Shown here piece by piece: positions 54,211 through 64,000 of a stretch of DNA of 64,000 nt. The notes beneath the pieces were generated by a model. It made no database searches, was not told the DNA's origin, and saw only the letters and a list, made by a program, of their open reading frames with translations. The DNA comes from Legionella feeleii. Lineage in GTDB: Bacteria; Pseudomonadota; Gammaproteobacteria; Legionellales; Legionellaceae. The stretch is taken from NCBI RefSeq assembly GCF_001467625.1, contig NZ_LNYB01000016.1, positions 1 through 64,000 on the forward strand, in the 5' to 3' direction. The position numbers were made by a program, and so were the translations under genes. Every line of letters begins with the position of its first letter. Position 1 is the first letter of the stretch.

Positions 54211-55311
54211 TTATTGATGTTCATAAGGTAATAGAACTTCCCAGCCGGGTAACCACTCGACCCAAACCGTTTCATTTGCCACATATTCCAGCTTATCATC
54301 GTCCTCATCAAAAAATTCCGATGCGTTGATGATTTTGCCAGAGGGTAGTTCTACTTTGAGATCAACGGTAGACCCTTTATAGACAATATCGACAATCCTT
54401 CCTGGCAGCATTTCTTGCGTATCTTCTACTTCATTAAGACTCCACACCCGAATATCCTCAGGTCGAATGATGAGGTGTGCTCTATCACCTGGTTGAAATC
54501 GGGCTGTGTTTTTACAACGTAGTGTGACCGATTCAATTTTGGTGAGTAAGTCTTGCTCTTCCAACGCATCAACAGTGATATCGAAAATATTGGCTTCACC
54601 AATAAACATTGCCACATGAAGATTGCTTGGGGTTTCATACACTTCTCTTGGTGTACCGATTTGTTCAATATGGCCGTGGTTAAAGATAACAATTCTATCC
54701 GACATGGACAGGGCTTCTTCCTGATCATGGGTGACAAAAATAAAGGTCATCTTTAACGCTTTTTGCAATTGCTTAAGTTCATATTGCATGTCTTTGCGTA
54801 AGCGATAATCCAGCGAGCTTAATGGTTCATCAAGCAGTAACACTTGCGGTCGATTGATCACTGCGCGAGCAATTGCGACACGTTGTTGCTGACCGCCACT
54901 TAATTGTTTGATGTTACGTTCAGCAAAGGCTTCTAGCTGCACCAGACGCAGGGTTTCTGTAACTCGCTGCGCAATTTCACTTTCCTTAACCCGTTTACAA
55001 CGCAAGGCAAAGGCGACATTTTCATAAACGGTTAAATGGGGAAATAAAGCATAACTTTGAAAAACGGTATGAACATCACGCTTTTGTGGTGGTAACAAAT
55101 TAACGCATTGGCCATTAATATAAATAGCGCCAGCTGTAGGCTGCTCAAAGCCTGAGATCAAACGCAGCAGGGTAGTTTTTCCACAGCCGGAGGGACCAAG
55201 CAGGGTCAGGAATTCGCCGTTATATACTGATAAAGAAATATTATTCAGTATCTTAGCACCACCATAGACTTTATCGATCTGCTTAATTTCTATAAGAGGG
55301 GTGTTGTTCAT
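54211..55311 (-). CDS. potA: Spermidine/putrescine ABC transporter ATPase PotA
   Basis: 366 residues. Walker A is LLGPSGCGKTTLLRL (about 36-50), the Q-loop TVFQSYALFPH, the ABC signature QLSGGQQQRVAIARA, Walker B VLLLDEPLSSLD and the switch His in VTHDQEEAL. The last 120 residues form the TOBE-type regulatory domain of the PotA/MalK branch. It powers polyamine uptake and is first in the potABCD operon. Confidence 0.93.
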   Translation of the reverse strand: MNNTPLIEIKQIDKVYGGAKILNNISLSVYNGEFLTLLGPSGCGKTTLLRLISGFEQPTAGAIYINGQCVNLLPPQKRDVHTVFQSYALFPHLTVYENVAFALRCKRVKESEIAQRVTETLRLVQLEAFAERNIKQLSGGQQQRVAIARAVINRPQVLLLDEPLSSLDYRLRKDMQYELKQLQKALKMTFIFVTHDQEEALSMSDRIVIFNHGHIEQIGTPREVYETPSNLHVAMFIGEANIFDITVDALEEQDLLTKIESVTLRCKNTARFQPGDRAHLIIRPEDIRVWSLNEVEDTQEMLPGRIVDIVYKGSTVDLKVELPSGKIINASEFFDEDDDKLEYVANETVWVEWLPGWEVLLPYEHQ

Positions 55312-55470
55312 GCTTGCGCCGCACTAAATAGAAGAATTATGCGGTTTGCAGGATAGCTTGTCCAGTCTATTGGCTCTTTTACATGCAGGTGAGAATCGGG
55401 TGATTCCCATCTGCGCGAGTCAGGCAATGTAGTTTTGGATGCCGTGCATAAAGCACGACAGGTTGACAGA

Positions 55471-55860
55471 TTATTGCCAGCTTGAAATAGGTTGATAGGG
55501 TGGTTCCCCACTACAAGTTTGGGAGATACCTCCGTTATTGCAAATAACGAGTCCCGTTTCATCTGTGGAGAAAACCCCGCCTTGCCATAAACAGCAACCT
55601 TGCAATTTTTGTAAATCCATCACCGCATGTCGAGTACAATAGCAGGATGAGAAATAGCCATTGTTACACACATAGCGGCCTGCTGAAGAATCGCAGTAAT
55701 TAATACCACCCATATCACCACAGCATACAGTTTTGGCACAGCTTGGTATGTAAGGTTGGTCGTATCTACATCGAGGATCATTGGGGGAAATAATCTCGGC
55801 GTTTACAGAGAAAGTAAGGAAAAAAAAGGTGATGGCAAGCAGACAACACTTTAGGCGCAT
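55471..55860 (-). CDS. Cys-rich exported protein with an internal duplication
   Basis: 129 residues from the ATG at 55860 (GGGA 6 bases upstream); an ATG at 55875 is the alternative. Signal peptide MRLKCCLLAITFFFLTFSVN(A), then about 108 residues with twelve Cys, an even number that suggests disulfides in the periplasm or outside. Two halves share the pattern Cys-Cys-x3-Gly-Gly...Val/Ile-Cys-Asn-Asn-Gly...Ser-x-Cys. No characterised homologue recognised. It is 160 bases upstream of potA on the same strand but not obviously linked. Confidence 0.72.
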   Translation of the reverse strand: MRLKCCLLAITFFFLTFSVNAEIISPNDPRCRYDQPYIPSCAKTVCCGDMGGINYCDSSAGRYVCNNGYFSSCYCTRHAVMDLQKLQGCCLWQGGVFSTDETGLVICNNGGISQTCSGEPPYQPISSWQ

Positions 55861-56004
55861 GAGGGATCCCATCAATTAATATTTTTCTAGCATACCATAG
55901 GTACGGAATTAAAAAGAAGTTATCTTCTTGATCTAACAATGACATTATTTTTGAGGACTCATTGAATTGTAAGGTTGGGGAACAAGAAGAATGATTCATT
56001 GAAA

Positions 56005-56026
56005 GCCTGGTTGCATGCAACCAGGC
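56005..56026. repeat. 22-base perfect palindrome, likely terminator of the rmuC operon
   Basis: GCCTGGTTGCA is followed immediately by its exact reverse complement, 117 bases beyond the rmuC stop. As RNA it would form a stem of ten pairs; on the minus strand TTTC follows. It may be a terminator, though it could also be an operator for a dimeric protein. Confidence 0.5.
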
Positions 56027-56142
56027 ATTATATTTCAATGCAATGGAAGGTAATGCCCTATCAGCCAATTCTTCATCCGTGGAAGAAATAACTGCCATCC
56101 TGGGTGAGGAAAGCTGTGCTCCTTGAAGCAATCTATGAGAAG

Positions 56143-57402
56143 CTAGTCTTCTACCGAATCAAGCATCGGGATCGTTTTTTCTAATTCTTGCATGTCCAAT
56201 TCCACCGATTCAATTTTTTGAAAACGTTGGGTAATTTTTTTTGCCGAAGTACTGACTTCACTGACATCCTGATGAGCAAGATCAATATGTTTGGATAATT
56301 TGTCCATCCGTTTGTCAAAACGTTGGAAATCATCGGCCAAGGCATGCAAATGTTTCTGGATAATATGGATTTGTTTACGGGTAGCATCGTCTTTTAAAAC
56401 AGCCCTTGCTGTCGTTAAGACAGCCATTAAGGTGTTGGGTGAAACAAGCCAGACTTTCAAGCGTTGGGCGAGGGCAATCACTTCTGGGTAGTTGGCGTGA
56501 ATTTCAGCAAAAATGGCTTCGGCAGGAATAAACATGACTGCGCCATCGGTGGTTTCATTAGGGATAATGTATTTTTCAGCGATGTCTTTGATATGTTTTT
56601 GCAAATCTTGACGAAATTGTTGCTGCAATGATTTTCGCTCTACGGAGGTCGCATCCGTAATCATCAGCTTTTGGAAAGTTTCCAATGGAAATTTGGCATC
56701 GATGACAACATTGCCTGTCGGCTCAGGCAGGAACAAAATACAATCCGCTCTTTTTTGATTGCTCAGCGTGTGTTGCATTCGATAGTGGGTGCTGGGAATC
56801 ATATTGGCAATCAACGTTGATAATTGGACTTCACCAAAAGCACCGCGTGCCCGTTTGTCTACCAGGACATCTTGTAAACTGACCACATGGCTAGATAACT
56901 CCGTAATTTTTTTCTGTGCTTCATCAATAATGGTCAAGCGCTTAACGACATCAGTGAACGTTGAGGATGTTTTCTCAAAGCCTTCGGTTAATTTATGGTT
57001 CACTTGCTGGGTGAGGCTATGAAGATGATTGCGTATTTCTTCTGTCAACGTTTGCAGATGAGAGGAAAGCGAACTGGCATGCTGTTTAAAGCTATGGCTC
57101 ATTTGTTCCCTGACATCGGTCATTTGTCGTTGTACAATGTCACTGATTAATTGCTGGCTCGTTAACTGGCCCTGCATAATTTTTTCGCTAATACTATGCT
57201 GACTCGCTTGATAACCTTGCTGCAATTCAAGATGCAACTGATGCAATTGGTTAGTGAACAGTTGCTGCGTTTTATCGAGCTGGGTTTCAATGTTTTGACG
57301 CTGTTGGTATTGACGACGGATAAGCCACAATAAAAGACAGAATTGGAGGGCAATCGCTATGGCGATGCCCTCAAGCAATGGAAAGTCAGCAAAATAAGCC
57401 AT
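56143..57402 (-). CDS. rmuC: DNA recombination protein RmuC
   Basis: 419 residues. One N-terminal membrane helix (GIAIAIALQFCLLLWLI) is followed by a long coiled coil (residues 35-180, heptads of Gln/Leu/His) and the RmuC nuclease-like domain (GAFGEVQLSTLIANMIP, VVIDAKFPLETFQKL, GAVMFIPAEAIFAEI, VSPNTLMAVLTTARAVLKD). RmuC limits inversion at short repeats in E. coli; biochemical activity is unclear. Its ATG overlaps the preceding stop (TAATG), so it is the third gene of an operon with two exported proteins. Confidence 0.92.
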   Translation of the reverse strand: MAYFADFPLLEGIAIAIALQFCLLLWLIRRQYQQRQNIETQLDKTQQLFTNQLHQLHLELQQGYQASQHSISEKIMQGQLTSQQLISDIVQRQMTDVREQMSHSFKQHASSLSSHLQTLTEEIRNHLHSLTQQVNHKLTEGFEKTSSTFTDVVKRLTIIDEAQKKITELSSHVVSLQDVLVDKRARGAFGEVQLSTLIANMIPSTHYRMQHTLSNQKRADCILFLPEPTGNVVIDAKFPLETFQKLMITDATSVERKSLQQQFRQDLQKHIKDIAEKYIIPNETTDGAVMFIPAEAIFAEIHANYPEVIALAQRLKVWLVSPNTLMAVLTTARAVLKDDATRKQIHIIQKHLHALADDFQRFDKRMDKLSKHIDLAHQDVSEVSTSAKKITQRFQKIESVELDMQELEKTIPMLDSVED

Positions 57403-58583
57403 TATTCCCCTAGTTTAGTGAGTGCGATTGGCGTATTGAATTCAAAAACCTGTTTTAATTGCCCCAAATCGGTTAAATGAACATAGCCAAGATAATAGGG
57501 AGCTTTATAATTGCTTTTTAGCTCGGAATCAAATGAAAAATCCAAATCATGCAGGCCGGCAGTTAGCCAAGCGGCAGTTTGGGCTGTTTGCATGGGGTGT
57601 ATTTTTCCTGCTTTATCACTGCCATAAAGAACGACTTGCAAGGCATAGCGGCTATCAGTAGCTGCTTCAACGCGCGCAGAAAAAGCTAGCGGGGCAGTTC
57701 CTGCTTTTTTGATTTCCCGAATTGCTGCAGAGGGAATGATATAAGAAAATGCAGAGTGGCCTTGTCGCTTAACGGTTTGCGCGTTAAGTGTTGCAGTCGT
57801 TTTGACTTCCACATACCAATTTCCTCCCTGGCTATCTTTATCGCATAGGAGGGTTGCATGTCCTTCGTAGTTTTCATCTTCTATTTTTTCCAGATTTAAA
57901 GGAATGGTATCCCCATTGGCATTGACTAAAGAGGCATCAATGGCATCGATACGATAGTGTTGCTCTTCATCTTGAAAAGAAATGGTAGCCACTAATTCAT
58001 CCCCATATTGATAGTGGGCTTTGTCAGTCTTGACGTGTAAATAGGTTTTTGCATCCTTATCAAAAACATGGATAAGGTAGCCTTCATTATCTTTTAACGT
58101 GGGTGTAGAACTACTTAAGACAAATTCCCCGGCCCCTAATTCCGGTTTTAATTGTAAGAGAATTAGATCGCGGCCATTAAAGATAGTATTTTGTAGCGCT
58201 TCTTCTTTGGAAAACAAGGCAGAGGCTTCAATCAGGGTCAAATCAACCCCCTTACTATTTTTAATGCGAAAGTCAGGTTTGGCAGGTAATTTTCGATTTA
58301 GAGGCGTAATACGAATGATGGCGCCAGGCGCCTGTGTGTTGATAACAACCCCTTTTTTTAATTCTCCAAAGGTTGTTTTTATCTTGTATTTACGACTTTT
58401 TTGTTGATGCTTTGTTTTATGCCCTAAAGGATTATTGTTGGTTGGCCAACTTGTACTGAGAGTCTCTCGCGGGAGACTTTCACAACGCTGGCAATCATAG
58501 GGTTTGAGTGCTTGTTGCGGGAAGGTCATTGCCTGCGCCTGTAGTGCTCCCAATAGTGTTAAAATAAATAGCTGACCTCTCAT
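57402..58583 (-). CDS. Exported DUF4785-like protein
   Basis: 393 residues from the ATG at 58583, with AAGGAG 7 bases upstream; the longer reading adds 19 residues without a ribosome site. Signal peptide MRGQLFILTLLGALQAQA. The mature part begins with a Cys-x-x-Cys (YDCQRCESLP), and most of the rest is predicted beta: Ig-like segments (HVKTDKAHYQYGDELVATIS, GNWYVEVKT) and a final LDFSFDSELKSNYKAPYYLGYVHL. The arrangement is that of DUF4785, found in Legionella and relatives. It overlaps the lipase gene by 4 bases (ATGA). Function unknown; probably periplasmic or secreted. Confidence 0.78.
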   Translation of the reverse strand: MRGQLFILTLLGALQAQAMTFPQQALKPYDCQRCESLPRETLSTSWPTNNNPLGHKTKHQQKSRKYKIKTTFGELKKGVVINTQAPGAIIRITPLNRKLPAKPDFRIKNSKGVDLTLIEASALFSKEEALQNTIFNGRDLILLQLKPELGAGEFVLSSSTPTLKDNEGYLIHVFDKDAKTYLHVKTDKAHYQYGDELVATISFQDEEQHYRIDAIDASLVNANGDTIPLNLEKIEDENYEGHATLLCDKDSQGGNWYVEVKTTATLNAQTVKRQGHSAFSYIIPSAAIREIKKAGTAPLAFSARVEAATDSRYALQVVLYGSDKAGKIHPMQTAQTAAWLTAGLHDLDFSFDSELKSNYKAPYYLGYVHLTDLGQLKQVFEFNTPIALTKLGE

Positions 58584-59476
58584 TGAATTGCTCCTTGTGC
58601 AAATAGTGCTTTCCGTAGAATATCGTCCAAACCAAAGCATGAATGGCGACTTTGATTATGGCTCAAGGGGGTTTGTTGTTTCGTTTTTTGCCAATCATAA
58701 AACCAGAAAAGACCGGCGGTCATTTGTGAATCACAATCCAAGAAACCATCTGAGCAGTCATCCAGATAATGTTGGGTGATTTTTAATGCCGCATTCAATA
58801 AATATTGATTGCAATAGCTTTCCTTGTCTAACGGTGAGGCATTAACATCGGAGCCGACAATAACATGAAAAGGAATTGGTAAAGAGGGCCGTCCTTTACT
58901 ACCAAATAACATTTCATCATTAAAGAGCGCCATATCACCAACGCGCTGTTGCTTCACGGAATCATTGCGGTAACCGAGTAGCCAGGCTACTTCGTCCTCA
59001 AAGCCGTTGCCATCGATTGCTTCGTCAGCTAATGGTGTACCGCCACTGGATGGTGCAATAGCAATGACATGATGGATTTTTTTAGACAAAAGCATGAAAC
59101 GCGGATCATAGGTGGGATTGGAAAGGATCCAGCGCATGACATTTGCACCATTGGAATGGGTATAAACCGTCAAATGTTTAATTTGTTTTTCATGAACAAA
59201 TTCGAGTAATTGGCTAGCCAGGCATCCTGCCGCTTCTTCATGCCACATGTAATGGCTAAAATCGCAATGAACAATGTAGTGGTTTGCTGGATTGGGAAGC
59301 GCTGAAGCCAGTGAATTGATAAAACTCCTTTTCCAATAACCACCATCTGCATCTTCGCGATGGTCATTGGTGCCATGTACAAAAGCAATACCCATATTCC
59401 TATCTGGCGTTTCCGAGCAAGCTCCAAAAGAAACCAGAAAAAGAAAAAAACAGACAAAAAAACGCGGGAAGTCCAT
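58580..59476 (-). CDS. Exported alpha/beta hydrolase, lipase-like
   Basis: 298 residues. The signal peptide RFFVCFFLFLVSFGAC ends in a Cys, so a lipoprotein is possible although Phe at -3 is not a typical lipobox. The fold begins GIAFVHGTNDHRED near residue 30, with the HG oxyanion motif. The nucleophile is probably Ser in TVYTHSNGANVMRW (His-Ser-Asn-Gly, near residue 110). APSSGGTPLAD follows, as in lipases. A late His or Asp for the triad lies in ITQHYLDD. Substrate not known. It is the first gene of a three-gene operon with the DUF4785-like gene and rmuC. A palindromic site lies upstream. Confidence 0.72.
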   Translation of the reverse strand: MDFPRFFVCFFLFLVSFGACSETPDRNMGIAFVHGTNDHREDADGGYWKRSFINSLASALPNPANHYIVHCDFSHYMWHEEAAGCLASQLLEFVHEKQIKHLTVYTHSNGANVMRWILSNPTYDPRFMLLSKKIHHVIAIAPSSGGTPLADEAIDGNGFEDEVAWLLGYRNDSVKQQRVGDMALFNDEMLFGSKGRPSLPIPFHVIVGSDVNASPLDKESYCNQYLLNAALKITQHYLDDCSDGFLDCDSQMTAGLFWFYDWQKTKQQTPLSHNQSRHSCFGLDDILRKALFAQGAIQ

Positions 59477-59560
59477 TTCATCATCCTTGTTTAAAAGTCA
59501 ATCACACCCATCTATAACACACTCATCTGCCTTACAGCAAGATTAAAAAATAACAATAAA

Positions 59561-59576
59561 ATTTAACACGTTAAAT
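59561..59576. promoter_or_regulatory. Palindrome ATTTAACACGTTAAAT upstream of the lipase operon
   Basis: Seven-base arms with two central bases, 85 bases before the lipase-like start at 59476. Such a symmetric AT-rich site could be an operator for a dimeric regulator. Confidence 0.4.
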
Positions 59577-59777
59577 GTCGAATTATTGGCTTTTTACGTC
59601 GTAATTGTCATTCCATTGGCAAGAAAAAATAAGGATGTCTCCAGGGATTGAGAACTGTGCGTAAATTAGGGTGGTCTTCCTTGATTATATTATTTTTCAA
59701 ATGTTACCTAACATAGGGCAGTACCCCTGCAGATGTAATGGTTACCGCAAAAGCAAAGTGCCTGCGATGCTTACAAC

Positions 59778-59823
59778 CAGGGTTTGAGATTGGTTGCAAG
59801 CAGGGTTTGAGATTGGTTGCAAG
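59778..59823. repeat. Two perfect tandem copies of a 23-base repeat
   Basis: The unit CAGGGTTTGAGATTGGTTGC plus AAG occurs at 59778-59800 and 59801-59823 and is followed by a third start (CAGGA). It lies 46 bases beyond the stop of the 47-residue peptide gene. Confidence 0.75.
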
Positions 59824-59868
59824 CAGGACAGGTTGGCATTTAACCCCGATTCACTGCAAAATAAGTTT

Positions 59869-60012
59869 CTATCCCGGGGGGCGCCTATATGGTTTTCTTT
59901 TAGGGATGAGAGGGCGATCTTTAACGCCTCCAGAAACATTTTTTAAATCATCGGGTTTAATTTTGCTGGGTTTTTTTGACTCTTCAATCTGCTTTTTGGT
60001 TATCTTGGACAT
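59869..60012 (-). CDS. 47-residue peptide: double-glycine leader and Pro/Arg-rich core
   Basis: AGGAG (60023-60019) lies 6 bases from the ATG and a TATAAT (60046-60041) lies above it, so this is a well-signalled gene. The product starts MSKITKKQIEESKKPSKIKP, continues to DDLKNVSGG (residues 21-29), which matches the double-glycine leader end of bacteriocin-type peptides (x-Leu-x-x-Val-x-Gly-Gly), and ends in an 18-residue core VKDRPLIPKRKPYRRPPG. The core has 5 Pro and 7 basic residues, no Cys, and looks like a proline-rich antimicrobial peptide. It would need a double-glycine peptidase/exporter for release; none is in the window. The peptide might instead be a regulatory or DNA-binding tail. 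Gene reality is likely; function is inference. Confidence 0.65.
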   Translation of the reverse strand: MSKITKKQIEESKKPSKIKPDDLKNVSGGVKDRPLIPKRKPYRRPPG

Positions 60013-60432
60013 CAGAATCTCCTGAAAAGTAGGTATTTCTATTATAGCAACTGCAGGTTGAATGCCTTGCCCAACAGGGTATTGCGCTCAGAAAATTTTT
60101 GATTTCAGTGCTTTTTAGCAGAACACGAGCAAGACATAACTTTTGTTACTGGTGCAGTGAGTATTGGAAACGCCAGTGGTCTTTAAGCGATTTATTTGCG
60201 TAAAAAGCTAACAAAACCGAATGGTCACGTAGTCAGCATAGGGAAAATATGCCGTTTCATACGAGGGAAACGTTGAAAAAAGGAATACAAATGAAATACC
60301 ATGAGGTCAGCCATCATTGTCTCCTTCGAAGATGATTGTGGTTAGCTGGTAGTTGGGACTACCATCCCTTTGTTTTCATAGCACTCCCTGTGGAAAACCG
60401 CCGCTAGTTAATCTTAAAAGGATAGTTCATGA
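60013..60432. other. 420-base intergenic region before ligA
   Basis: Holds the promoter of the peptide gene on the minus strand and the leader of ligA on the plus strand. The leader contains a possible 14-residue ORF (60291-60335) with AGGA 6 bases upstream, followed by a hairpin TGGTAGT/ACTACCA (60347-60364) and a T-rich tract. I see no longer gene. Confidence 0.4.
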
Positions 60433-62451
<2,019 letters not shown>

Positions 62452-62527
62452 TCACACCCTACTTGACTAAAACCTTGGTGACTCACATCATAAGACCTTT
62501 GTATTATCGTATATCAGGATTTGTACT

Positions 62528-64000
62528 TTGACAGTATTCTCCAGACAAGGGATCGTATTCTTAATACTGTTTAGTACGTTACTTCCCTCCTATGCCGGGT
62601 GGGTATTAAACAATCCTTATCCAGAAAACGAGCGGTTGCAGAAAATTTTTTATTCGTCTTTCAACGAGCAACCCAAAACACTCGATCCAGCAAAATCTTA
62701 TTCCAGCAACGAATACCAGTTCACATCGCAAATTTATGAGCCGGTAGTGGAATACGATTATTTGCTGCGCCCTTACCAACTGGTGCCCCTGAATGCCACC
62801 AGCATGCCAAAAGTCCGGTATTTCGATCGTTCAAATCAAGAACTTTCCAATCCCGATGAAGGCGAGGTCGCTTATTCAACCTACACCATTCATATCAAGC
62901 CAGGTATTTTCTTCCAACCGCATCCGGCTTTCGCGAAGGATGAAAAGGGTAATTACCGCTATCTTCAATTACCGGCTGATTATCTTGATGAGAACGATAT
63001 CAGCAGTTTATCTGATTTCGAATATACGGGAACGCGAGAGCTTCTTGCCGATGATTATATTTATGAGATCAAACGTTTGGCCAATCCATCGGTTAACTCA
63101 CCGATCTATGGCTTAATGAGTGAACACATCATTGGTTTTAGGGAGTTTGCCAGTGTCTTGCCAATGGTGATTAATCCGAACGATTTTGTCGATTTAAGAA
63201 AATATGGCATGGCTGGTTTGCGCAAAATTGATGATTACACGTTTGAGATTACCCTTAAGGGGCAGTATCCGCAATTTTTGTTTTGGCTGGCTATGCCTTT
63301 TTTTGCTCCAGTTCCTTGGGAAGCGGATCGTTTCTATTCACAACCTGGAATGGATGATAATAATTTAGGGTTTGATTGGTATCCCGTTGGAACAGGTCCC
63401 TTCATGCTGAGTGAAAATAATCCGAACAAGCAGATGGTGCTCAGTAAAAATCCTAATTTTCGTGAGGACTATTTTCCTTCTCATGGTGGACAAGAAGATA
63501 TTGATGCGGGTTATTTATCGCATGCCGGTGAGCGCCTGCCTTTAATTGAGCAAGCTGTTTTTACCTTGGAAAAGGAATCGATACCGAGATGGAATAAGTT
63601 CATGCAAGGTTATTATGATACGTCGGGAGTGAGTGAGGATAGTTTTGATCAGGCGATTCAGATCAGTGCGACGGGCGAACCGAGGCTAACACCCTCTATG
63701 GTCGAAAAGAAAATGAGTTTGACCCAAACCACTGATCCAGCGCTTTATTATTTGGGCTTTAACATGCTGGATAGTGTGGTCGGGGGCACTAGCGAGCGAG
63801 CGCGCAAATTACGGTTAGCGATTTCGATTGCCGTCAATTTTGATGAGAATATTGCCATTTTTTATAACGGTCGTGGTAATCCTGCACAAGGTCCAATCCC
63901 ACCGGGTATTTTTGGTTATAAAGAAGGGAAAGAAGGCATTAATCCTTATGTGTATCGTTGGGAGGCAGGCAGAGCCAAACGGCGTAATATTGCTGATGCC
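62528..64000 (+). CDS. Family 5 extracellular solute-binding protein (peptide/nickel type), partial
   Basis: The frame opens with a TTG 8 bases after AGGA (62516-62519), has no in-frame ATG upstream before a stop, and stays open to the end of the window (491 codons), so the C-terminus is missing. A signal peptide (FLILFSTLLPSYA) is followed by IFYSSFNEQPKTLDPAKSYS and FTSQIYEPVVEYDYLL, the N-terminal signature of periplasmic oligopeptide-binding proteins. Later FEITLKGQYPQFLFWLAMPF and PVGTGPFMLSE fit the same family. It should bind peptides or another ligand for an ABC importer. The permease and ATPase genes, if linked, lie beyond the window. Confidence 0.9.
   Translation, partial: MTVFSRQGIVFLILFSTLLPSYAGWVLNNPYPENERLQKIFYSSFNEQPKTLDPAKSYSSNEYQFTSQIYEPVVEYDYLLRPYQLVPLNATSMPKVRYFDRSNQELSNPDEGEVAYSTYTIHIKPGIFFQPHPAFAKDEKGNYRYLQLPADYLDENDISSLSDFEYTGTRELLADDYIYEIKRLANPSVNSPIYGLMSEHIIGFREFASVLPMVINPNDFVDLRKYGMAGLRKIDDYTFEITLKGQYPQFLFWLAMPFFAPVPWEADRFYSQPGMDDNNLGFDWYPVGTGPFMLSENNPNKQMVLSKNPNFREDYFPSHGGQEDIDAGYLSHAGERLPLIEQAVFTLEKESIPRWNKFMQGYYDTSGVSEDSFDQAIQISATGEPRLTPSMVEKKMSLTQTTDPALYYLGFNMLDSVVGGTSERARKLRLAISIAVNFDENIAIFYNGRGNPAQGPIPPGIFGYKEGKEGINPYVYRWEAGRAKRRNIADA

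Larger units (their letters stand above)
59477..59868. other. Intergenic region with palindrome and tandem repeat
   Basis: Contains the palindrome at 59561-59576 and two copies of a 23-base repeat at 59778-59823. I see no gene. A minus-strand frame of 65 codons crosses the tandem repeat but has no ribosome site. Confidence 0.5.

Noticed and set aside
17521-55460. Shared 13-base string CCGTGCATAAAGC at about 17528 and 55443
   Set aside because: The match does not extend beyond 13-14 bases, so it may be chance or a small piece of a dispersed repeat.
55308-55562. 84-codon ORF overlapping the potA start
   Set aside because: It lies over both potA and the Cys-rich gene and has no ribosome site or recognisable product.
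55778-56131. 117-codon minus-strand ORF after rmuC
   Set aside because: It overlaps the Cys-rich exported protein by 98 bases, spans the 22-base palindrome, and has no recognisable fold or ribosome site.
59742-59939. 65-codon minus-strand ORF overlapping the 47-residue peptide gene
   Set aside because: It uses another frame across the tandem repeat and lacks a ribosome site, while the 47-codon frame has both promoter and ribosome site.

Overview
The window is AT-rich, gene-dense gamma-proteobacterial chromosome. Its content points to Legionella or a close relative in the Legionellaceae: a Rab-like GTPase, ankyrin, ubiquitin-like and Fic proteins, two promoters with PmrA-type tandem half-sites (the element that drives many Dot/Icm effector genes), a fused aspartokinase/diaminopimelate decarboxylase, a Kdo hydroxylase and a DUF4785-like exported protein. 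No rRNA, tRNA, CRISPR array or transposase was recognised. Some starts differ from the longest reading frame because a Shine-Dalgarno site or signal peptide pointed elsewhere.

Layout. 0-3 kb: three genes of a surface-glycan type locus (methyltransferase, FAD/NAD(P) flavoprotein, sugar-phosphate nucleotidyltransferase). 3-6 kb: an islet of eukaryote-like genes (Rab-like GTPase, ankyrin protein, ubiquitin-like-fold protein), the last with a PmrA-like box. 6-13 kb: small envelope proteins, an SDR lacking its catalytic Tyr, three acetyltransferase domains in two genes, ArgE, YjdM and a dicarboxylate symporter. 13.2-14.7 kb: a probable effector behind five 11-bp PmrA-like half-sites. 14.7-20 kb: zinc-sensing diguanylate cyclase, Kdo hydroxylase, Dps and a membrane-fused spermidine synthase-like protein. 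20-32 kb: ParE, Mrp/ApbC, a Fic protein, SrkA, an exported helical-barrel protein, a YbdK-type ligase, a MarR regulator and a GGDEF-EAL protein. 32-49 kb: AddA-like helicase-nuclease with LysC-LysA, a FadL porin, a small exported protein, a 138-bp tandem repeat, the tamA-tamB-hemB operon and MutS. 48.8-49.7 kb: a RES-Xre toxin-antitoxin pair. 49.8-60 kb: a DadA-like dehydrogenase, DUF2513, potABCD, a Cys-rich exported protein, and a lipase/DUF4785/RmuC operon. 60-64 kb: LigA and the start of a family 5 solute-binding protein.

The observations I consider most worth checking are: (1) an unannotated 47-residue gene (59869-60012, minus) whose product reads as a double-glycine leader followed by a Pro/Arg-rich cationic core resembling proline-rich antimicrobial peptides; (2) the ubiquitin-fold protein with a PmrA-like promoter next to Rab-like and ankyrin genes; and (3) the PmrA-like 11-bp array in front of an unknown glutamate/lysine-rich protein. 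All functional statements come from reading the sequence and from family knowledge; no search was run.
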